DNA of 9,537 bases from Treponema sp. (lineage in GTDB: Bacteria > Spirochaetota > Spirochaetia > Treponematales > UBA12059): the NCBI GenBank assembly GCA_012517645.1, contig JAAYUR010000124.1:1-9537 (forward strand), given 5' to 3'. A program made the translations under genes and the position numbers. The notes under the pieces were generated by a model. It saw only the letters and a program-made list of their open reading frames with translations. It was not told where the DNA came from and searched no databases. Of this stretch, positions 5,405-9,537 are shown one piece after another (within the stretch, counting starts at the first letter, position 1; every line of letters starts with the position of its first letter).

Positions 5405-6159
5405 TCGGCCAGGCCGCCCAGGCCTCCCGCAGGGTGGCCCAGGGAAGCGAGCAGTTCCGGGAAGCCGCGACCGGCATCTCCGACGGGGCCAGCCGCCAGG
5501 CGGCCGGGGCCGAGGAGGTTTCCGCCTCCGTGGAGGAGCTCTCCGCCACCGCCCGGCGCAACGCGGAGAACGCCCGGGAAACCGCGGTCATCGCTTCGGA
5601 AGCGGCCCGGGAGGCCGCGGAGAGCGAGGACTCCTTCCGGGGAGCCGCGGAAGCCCTTCGGTCCATCGCGGATCGGATCGGGGTGATCGAGGAGATCGCC
5701 CGGCAGACGAATCTCCTGGCCCTGAACGCGGCCATCGAAGCCGCCCGGGCCGGGGAGAGCGGCAAGGGCTTCGCGGTCGTGGCCGGGGAGGTCCGGAAGC
5801 TGGCGGAGAGGAGCGGCAAGGCGGCGGAGGAGATCCGGGGGATCTCCGCGGATACCCAGAAGCAGTCGGACCGGGCCCTGGGATCCCTGGGACGGCTGGT
5901 GCCGGCCATCCGCCGCACTTCGACCCTGGTGGAGGAGATCGGCGCGGCCAGCCGGGAGCAGGAGATCGGCACGGACCAGATCTCCAAGGCGGTGCTGGCC
6001 CTGGACGAGGTGGTCCAGCAGAACGCCGCAGCCGCGGAGGAGCTAGCGGCCTCGGCCGCCTCCCTCTCGGAGGAATCCGTGCGCCTGGAAAAGGCCATAT
6101 CATCGTTCAAGACCGAGGATAGGGCGTTGACCCTGATCGGAGCGGAGGATTCCGAATGA
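5371..6159 (+). CDS. Methyl-accepting chemotaxis protein, C-terminal signalling part, frameshifted
   Basis: Cytoplasmic signalling domain of the same receptor as 4559-5404. It starts at the end of HAMP and runs as a long coiled coil. The highly conserved hairpin tip EEIARQTNLLALNAAIEAARAGE, followed by GKGFAVVAGEVRKLAERS, is at about residues 109-150 and binds CheA and CheW. Ala/Glu-rich methylation-type helices flank it. No C-terminal CheR-docking pentapeptide is seen; the end is LTLIGAEDSE. The possible TTG (5371) or ATG (5380) starts have no convincing ribosome binding site, so separate translation as a soluble receptor is unlikely though not excluded. The stop overlaps the next start (ATGA, 6156-6159), so the next gene is translationally coupled. 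Confidence 0.85.
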   Translation: MSSMRDDLSRLIGQAAQASRRVAQGSEQFREAATGISDGASRQAAGAEEVSASVEELSATARRNAENARETAVIASEAAREAAESEDSFRGAAEALRSIADRIGVIEEIARQTNLLALNAAIEAARAGESGKGFAVVAGEVRKLAERSGKAAEEIRGISADTQKQSDRALGSLGRLVPAIRRTSTLVEEIGAASREQEIGTDQISKAVLALDEVVQQNAAAAEELAASAASLSEESVRLEKAISSFKTEDRALTLIGAEDSE

Positions 6160-6650
6160 ACGCGAGCATCGAAGCGATCTCCCTGGAGTACGGGGAGGGG
6201 AAGAACAACATCATCCTGGGACAGTCCCACTTCATCAAGACCGTGGAGGATCTCGGGGAGATCCTGGCCGCGGTTCCGGGCGCGAAATGGGGCTTGGCCT
6301 TCAACGAGGCCTCGGGGCCCTGCCTGGTCCGGACCGAAGGGAACGATCCCGCCCTGATTGAGACCGCGGCGGCCTGCGCCAAGGCCGTCGGTGCGGGCCA
6401 CACTTTCTATGTCGTGCTGGGTCCGGGGACCTTTCCCATCCACGCCCTGGACCGGATCAAGTCCTGCCCGGAGGTCTGCAGGATCTTCTGCGCCACCGGC
6501 AACCCCCTACAGGTATTGGTCGCCCGCACCCCCCAGGGCGCGGGGATCGTCGGGGTCGTCGACGGCTATTCTCCCAAGGGCGTGGAAGGGGATTCCGACA
6601 AGGCGGACCGCAAAGCCATGCTCCGGAAGTTCGGCTATAAGTTCGCCTGA
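6156..6650 (+). CDS. Adenosine-specific kinase family protein (PF04008-like)
   Basis: A 164-residue cytosolic protein that fits the stand-alone 'adenosine-specific kinase' family across its full length. Visible blocks are GKNNIILGQSHFIKTVEDL near the N terminus, KWGLAFNEASGPCLVRTEGND in the middle, and HTFYVVLGPGTFPIHALDRIK, VCRIFCATGNPLQVLVA and GRGIVGVVDG-type sequence (here GAGIVGVVDGYSPKGVE) after it. The C terminus is DRKAMLRKFGYKFA. The family name rests on limited structural and binding work in an archaeon, so phosphorylation of adenosine is plausible, not proven. It is unrelated to the ribokinase-type and P-loop kinases. The start codon overlaps the chemoreceptor stop by four bases, with GGAGG seven bases upstream. 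It is the last gene of the nitroreductase-receptor operon. Confidence 0.9.
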   Translation: MNASIEAISLEYGEGKNNIILGQSHFIKTVEDLGEILAAVPGAKWGLAFNEASGPCLVRTEGNDPALIETAAACAKAVGAGHTFYVVLGPGTFPIHALDRIKSCPEVCRIFCATGNPLQVLVARTPQGAGIVGVVDGYSPKGVEGDSDKADRKAMLRKFGYKFA

Positions 6651-6660
6651 GTCGACAGGA

Positions 6661-6692
6661 CTTCGGCGCCGTATGACCGGCGAAGCCTTTTT
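6661..6692 (+). terminator. Probable intrinsic terminator of the plus-strand operon
   Basis: Eleven bases after the stop at 6650, CGCCG and CGGCG (6667-6671 and 6678-6682) with flanking CTT/AAG form a hairpin around TATGAC. CC and then TTTTT (6688-6692) follow. The first copy of the 27-bp repeat makes up the hairpin. Confidence 0.55.
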
Positions 6693-6739
6693 CTGAGGAT
6701 CGCCGAAGCTTGCTTCGGCGCCGTATGACCGGCGAAGCC
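6661..6739. repeat. 27-bp direct repeat, two exact copies
   Basis: The sequence starting CTTCGGCGCCGTATGACCGG and ending CGAAGCC occurs at 6661-6687 and again at 6713-6739, identical over 27 bp. The flanks differ: the first copy runs into TTTTT, the second into the other half of a perfect palindrome. It lies between two convergent genes and resembles a REP-type or duplicated-terminator element. Confidence 0.85.
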
Positions 6740-6748
6740 GGTCATACG
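6701..6748. terminator. Two adjacent perfect hairpins between convergent genes
   Basis: CGCCGAAGC (6701-6709) and GCTTCGGCG (6712-6720) form a 9-bp stem with a 2-nt loop. CGTATGACCGGC (6722-6733) and GCCGGTCATACG (6737-6748) form a perfect 12-bp stem with a GAA loop. The second ends two bases before the DUF2804 stop codon (6753-6751). On the minus strand these hairpins follow the DUF2804 gene, and the first repeat copy lies further on with AAAAA before it, not a T tract. Bidirectional transcription stop or mRNA protection is the likeliest role. No T tract directly follows on either strand. Confidence 0.6.
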
Positions 6749-6750
6749 AG

Positions 6751-7788
6751 CTACCAGAAATTCAGGACGTCCTCCGCGAAACCCGGGAAGCCCTCGACCC
6801 GTACCTGGTTGCCGTCGTCCAGGACGGCGGTGCCCGTGAAGTACCCGAAGACCTGGTGCTGTACGGACCGTATGACCGCCAGGTTGGTCTCCGAGAATCG
6901 ATCCACCCGGGGCGCGAAGTCCATCTCGAAGCGGCCGTCGGAGCTGGTGAATCGCCAGGGCTTCAAGTAATCCGAGGTGTCGATCCGGAACTCCACCTGT
7001 TCCAGCTTGTGGATCCGTCCGTCCAGGATCAGGGCGTTCTCGCTGGCGGGGGTCCGGTCCGAAAAACCGTACCCGATGTTCCAGCCGAAGGGGCGCCCCT
7101 GGACGTATCCGGAGGCGGAACTCCAGTACCACCGGTTGCGGTAGGTCCAGCGACCCCGGCCCCAATCCAGGGCCCCGAAGTCCCGGGCGGGATCGAACTC
7201 GTACCTGCGGTTCCCAATGGTGAACCAACCCGAGGCGGGCATGCAGTTGACCTTGCGGTTGTAGTAGAAGGCCCTGCGGTTCTCCGACCAGGAGGTGGCG
7301 ATGTTCATGCTTTCCAGGTTCCCGGGTTGGGCAAGGGTCACGCTTCCCGAAAGGCCTTCGTCCCCCGCGGCGTTCCGGATTCCCGGGGCCGCGAAGGTCA
7401 GGATCCGCTCTCCCGGGCGGTACTCGAAGTCCAGGGCCAGCTTGGAATCCGCGAAGGCTACGTGCCCGGCGTCGCTGTCGGATCCCAGTCCGGTGCGTCC
7501 CATGGGGAGAATCGAGAGGGTGTCGACCTGGTGGACATAGGATGCCTCGAGGTCCAGGAAACAGACCGCGCAGAGCCCCGCATACCCCAGGTCGGAGAGG
7601 GTCAGGGTGATCCCGAAGCCCCGATCCGGGGAAAGGATCGAGTAATAGTCCCACTCCTTGATCCGCCACCAGGGCGCCATGATCCTGGAGCGGTCGTAGC
7701 GCCAGTAGGGTTTTCGTGCCCAGCCTTCCTTGACGATACGGCCGGAGGAATCCAGGAGATCCATGGGTTCCGCGATTTCAATGTTCAC
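6751..7788 (-). CDS. DUF2804 family protein
   Basis: A 345-residue protein without signal peptide or membrane segment, rich in Trp, Tyr and Gly in the way of a beta-rich protein. It fits the DUF2804 family: an N-terminal IVKEGWARKPYWRYDRSRI region (about 18-36) and WWRIKEWDYY (40-49), then ATSWSENRRAFYYNRKVNCMPA, and the hallmark DFGALDWGRGRW followed by NRWYWSSASG (about 200-225). The function of this family is not known to me, and I see no catalytic motif to suggest one. The frame is open far upstream, but that part overlaps the NUDIX gene. The GTG at 7788 with GGAGG five bases upstream is the best start, and an internal ATG at 7764 is the alternative. It begins 11 bases after the NUDIX stop, so the two genes are co-transcribed. 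Confidence 0.88.
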   Translation of the reverse strand: MNIEIAEPMDLLDSSGRIVKEGWARKPYWRYDRSRIMAPWWRIKEWDYYSILSPDRGFGITLTLSDLGYAGLCAVCFLDLEASYVHQVDTLSILPMGRTGLGSDSDAGHVAFADSKLALDFEYRPGERILTFAAPGIRNAAGDEGLSGSVTLAQPGNLESMNIATSWSENRRAFYYNRKVNCMPASGWFTIGNRRYEFDPARDFGALDWGRGRWTYRNRWYWSSASGYVQGRPFGWNIGYGFSDRTPASENALILDGRIHKLEQVEFRIDTSDYLKPWRFTSSDGRFEMDFAPRVDRFSETNLAVIRSVQHQVFGYFTGTAVLDDGNQVRVEGFPGFAEDVLNFW

Positions 7789-7799
7789 GAGGTCCTCCG

Positions 7800-8360
7800 T
7801 CAGGGGCAGAAGCCGCGGTATCGCATGTATAGGAATAGGGTGGCGGTCATGAGGGCGTGGCCGTAATCCTCGGCGCCCACCAGATCGATGGCCTCCCGCT
7901 CGGGAACCAGGAGGACTTCGATTTCCTCGTGCTCGTCCAGGGCCTGGGGTCGTTCGAGGACGCAGCCTTCGGCTATGAAGGCGTGGAAGGTGTTCGTCAT
8001 GAAGGCGGGGTTGGGGGATAGAAGGCCCAGGGGCACGACAAGATCCGCCCGGTACCCGGTTTCCTCCAGGAGCTCCCGTGCGACGGCCTGGGCGGGGTCC
8101 TCGTCCTCGTCCACGATGCCTCCGGGAAACTCCACGGACAGCCGCCCGGTGCCGTGCCGGAACTGGCGGATCATCACGAACTTCCGGCCTTCGGCGGTAT
8201 CGACCACGGGTATGACCCCCGCCCAGTCCGGGGCGTTCACCAGGAAAAAGGTGCCCCGCTTGCCGTCCGGGCAGGCCCGGTCGCTGGAGGAGACGTCGAA
8301 GATCCGGCAATCCGCGATCTTGCCGGATCTCAGTTCCTTCCAGTCCAAGGGGTTGGCCAT
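7800..8360 (-). CDS. NUDIX hydrolase, ADP-ribose pyrophosphatase-like
   Basis: A 186-residue cytosolic hydrolase that splits nucleoside diphosphates linked to another group. The complete Nudix box G-x5-E-x7-REUxEExGU is at residues 81-103 (ending RELLEETGY), with the Mg-binding glutamates present. The preceding VMIRQFRHGTGRLSVEFPGG pattern is typical of the ADP-ribose / ADP-sugar pyrophosphatase (NudF-like) group, so ADP-ribose to AMP plus ribose 5-phosphate is the likely reaction; the substrate cannot be fixed from sequence. The ATG at 8360 has no clear Shine-Dalgarno sequence (AAGCTTTTTTC precedes it), unlike its neighbours, so it may be poorly or differently initiated. It sits 49 bp after the cyuA-like gene and 11 bp before the DUF2804 gene. 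Confidence 0.93.
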   Translation of the reverse strand: MANPLDWKELRSGKIADCRIFDVSSSDRACPDGKRGTFFLVNAPDWAGVIPVVDTAEGRKFVMIRQFRHGTGRLSVEFPGGIVDEDEDPAQAVARELLEETGYRADLVVPLGLLSPNPAFMTNTFHAFIAEGCVLERPQALDEHEEIEVLLVPEREAIDLVGAEDYGHALMTATLFLYMRYRGFCP

Positions 8361-8388
8361 GAAAAAAGCTTAGCGTATCGATCCGGTT

Positions 8389-8400
8389 CCCGCAAGCGGG
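8389..8400 (-). other. Short hairpin after the cyuA-like gene
   Basis: CCCGC and GCGGG (8389-8393, 8396-8400) form a 5-bp stem with a 2-nt loop, ten bases past the cyuA-like stop. A run of six T (minus strand, 8366-8361) lies more than 20 bases further on, just before the NUDIX start. That is too far for a classical intrinsic terminator, so partial read-through into the NUDIX gene is likely. Confidence 0.3.
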
Positions 8401-8409
8401 AGCTGCGCT

Positions 8410-9537
8410 TCAGTCCGAGGTCATGATGCGGAGGATCACCTGGTCCGTCTCCCGCATGCCCTCGCGCCCCAGGGTTCCGACGTTCTCGATGGTCCGCTCC
8501 ACGTCGGATGAAACGAGTCCCTCGCCGTCCCCGAAGGCCCTGCCCTCGAAGGCCAGGTCCTGGGCCAGGATCGCGGCTTCCACGGCGGAGGCGATCTTGG
8601 CCGCGCAGGAAGGTTTGGCCCCGTCGCAGACGATGCCCCCGACATTCCCTAGGGTGTTCGCGATGGTGTCGGAGATTTCCCGGTAGCCGCCGCCCCGGAG
8701 GAAGGCGATGCCGGCCCCGCTTCCGCAGGCGGCGCTGACGGCCCCGCAGTAGGCGGACAACTTTCCGATCAGGACCTTCTGCCGGATAGCCACCAGGTTG
8801 GACAGGGCCAGGGCCCGGATAAGACGATCCCGGGGAAGACCCAGTTCCCGGGCGTACTCGATCACGGGAAGGCTTACGGTCATTCCCTGGTTTCCGCTGC
8901 CGGAATTGATCACCACCGGCAGGGAGCACCCGCTCATTCGGGCGTCGCTTCCCGCCGCGGGTCGGGCCGCGGCCCGGGTGCGAAGGTCGTCCCCCCGGGT
9001 CTTGAGCAGGGTCCTTCCGACCTGGGCGCCCCAGGGGTTCGCCAGGCCCTCCTCGGAAATGGCGCGGTTCATCTCGATCTGGTCGGACAGCGTTTTCTCC
9101 ACGTCCCCCATATCGGCGGTCCGGGCGTATTCCAGGATGTCCCGTATGTTGAGCAAGCCGGCGCCCGCGGCCAAGGCTCCCCCCTCTACATGGCAGGCCG
9201 TCCCTGCGTCGCCGCCGCTGGTCCGGGCCGAAACCGTTTTTTGAGTGCCCTCGGCGCTAACGGACGAGGCGCCCTCGGCGGCTTCCACGGGATGCCCGTT
9301 CCGGGACGCGCGGGTGATGTTCGTGTGGGAACCCTCGATGCGGACAAGGGCGCGGTCGCTTCCCGCGAAGGCTTCTGCCTCGATATATAGGTTTTCCACA
9401 CCCTCCGCCAGGCGGACCTCGCAGTACCCGGAGGCCAGGAGTCTTCGGACCTCGGGAAGTTGCTCCGGCTTCAGGCTTTCCAGCACCTGTAGCCGACGAG
9501 AGGCGTCTCCCCCGACGAGTCCCGCCACCGCCGCCGC
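8410..9537 (-). CDS. L-cysteine desulfidase / L-serine dehydratase-like protein (UPF0597, CyuA-like), partial
   Basis: The gene enters from the right edge; its start and roughly the first 60 residues, including the GCTEP motif with one iron-sulfur cysteine, lie outside the window. The 375 codons seen match the UPF0597 family (E. coli CyuA/YhaM, about 436 residues). They show the VGGD region, EGSHTNI, NSGSGNQG (about 8884-8910), the CGAVSAACGSGAG motif (about 8710-8750) and CDGAKPSCAAKI (about 8600-8635), whose cysteines are expected to hold a [4Fe-4S] cluster. Characterised members break L-cysteine into pyruvate, ammonia and hydrogen sulfide, usually in anaerobes; the fold is shared with iron-sulfur L-serine dehydratases, so serine is an alternative substrate. 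It is the first visible gene of the minus-strand cluster with the NUDIX and DUF2804 genes. Confidence 0.9.
   Translation of the reverse strand, partial: AAAVAGLVGGDASRRLQVLESLKPEQLPEVRRLLASGYCEVRLAEGVENLYIEAEAFAGSDRALVRIEGSHTNITRASRNGHPVEAAEGASSVSAEGTQKTVSARTSGGDAGTACHVEGGALAAGAGLLNIRDILEYARTADMGDVEKTLSDQIEMNRAISEEGLANPWGAQVGRTLLKTRGDDLRTRAAARPAAGSDARMSGCSLPVVINSGSGNQGMTVSLPVIEYARELGLPRDRLIRALALSNLVAIRQKVLIGKLSAYCGAVSAACGSGAGIAFLRGGGYREISDTIANTLGNVGGIVCDGAKPSCAAKIASAVEAAILAQDLAFEGRAFGDGEGLVSSDVERTIENVGTLGREGMRETDQVILRIMTSD

Noticed and set aside
2093..6443. Long minus-strand ORFs opposite glpK, the nitroreductase and the chemoreceptor (for example 2093-2995, 3298-4383, 3959-5044, 5214-6443)
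   Set aside because: They are Pro/Arg/Gly- or Ser/Ala-rich shadows typical of antisense frames in GC-rich genes, match no family, and lie over well-recognised genes.
6867..6877. CCGTATGACCG within the DUF2804 gene, matching 11 bases of the 27-bp repeat
   Set aside because: It is in conserved coding sequence, lacks the rest of the repeat, and an 11-base match nearby may be chance.
7789..8310. N-terminal extension of the DUF2804 frame up to 8310
   Set aside because: It lies entirely within the NUDIX gene and is Arg/Gly/Pro-rich with no domain; the GTG at 7788 has a good ribosome binding site.

Overview
The window is GC-rich, densely coded bacterial DNA with eight protein-coding loci, one of them broken by a frameshift. 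The host is not certain. A stand-alone FliG-C-like protein, a DUF2804 protein, a single-Cache chemoreceptor and a stand-alone adenosine-specific kinase would suit a motile, possibly anaerobic spirochaete-like bacterium, but no single gene proves this.

Layout. Positions 40-1814 (minus strand) hold metK followed by a small FliG C-terminal-domain-like gene. Between these two lies a 196-bp imperfect inverted repeat built from CACAGAG/CACGGAG arms. Positions 1815-2239 separate the divergent metK and glpK genes. On the metK side this gap has a sigma70-like promoter, then a clear SAM-II (class II S-adenosylmethionine) riboswitch, then a 21-codon GTG-started upstream ORF whose stop codon overlaps the metK ribosome binding site. 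On the glpK side it has a good sigma70 promoter (TTTACA-17-TATACT) and a structured leader. Positions 2240-6650 (plus strand) carry glpK, a SagB-type nitroreductase, a methyl-accepting chemotaxis protein split by an apparent one-base deletion in its HAMP domain, and an adenosine-specific kinase family gene. The last three are tightly packed and look like an operon. Positions 6651-6750, between convergent genes, contain a 27-bp direct repeat and two perfect hairpins. Positions 6751-9537 (minus strand) carry a cysteine-desulfidase-like (CyuA/UPF0597) gene running off the right edge, a NUDIX ADP-ribose-pyrophosphatase-like gene and a DUF2804 gene, in that order of transcription.

How it works together. 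The clearest system is the SAM feedback loop. MetK makes S-adenosylmethionine, and SAM should fold the SAM-II pseudoknot. The pseudoknot strand is the Shine-Dalgarno sequence of a leader ORF, not that of metK itself. The leader ORF ends on the metK ribosome binding site, so metK should be controlled through translational coupling. This arrangement is the most notable observation in the window. The other loci are ordinary metabolic or sensory genes with some peculiarities: the receptor frameshift, an altered FBP-binding loop in GlpK, and repeats in the intergenic regions.
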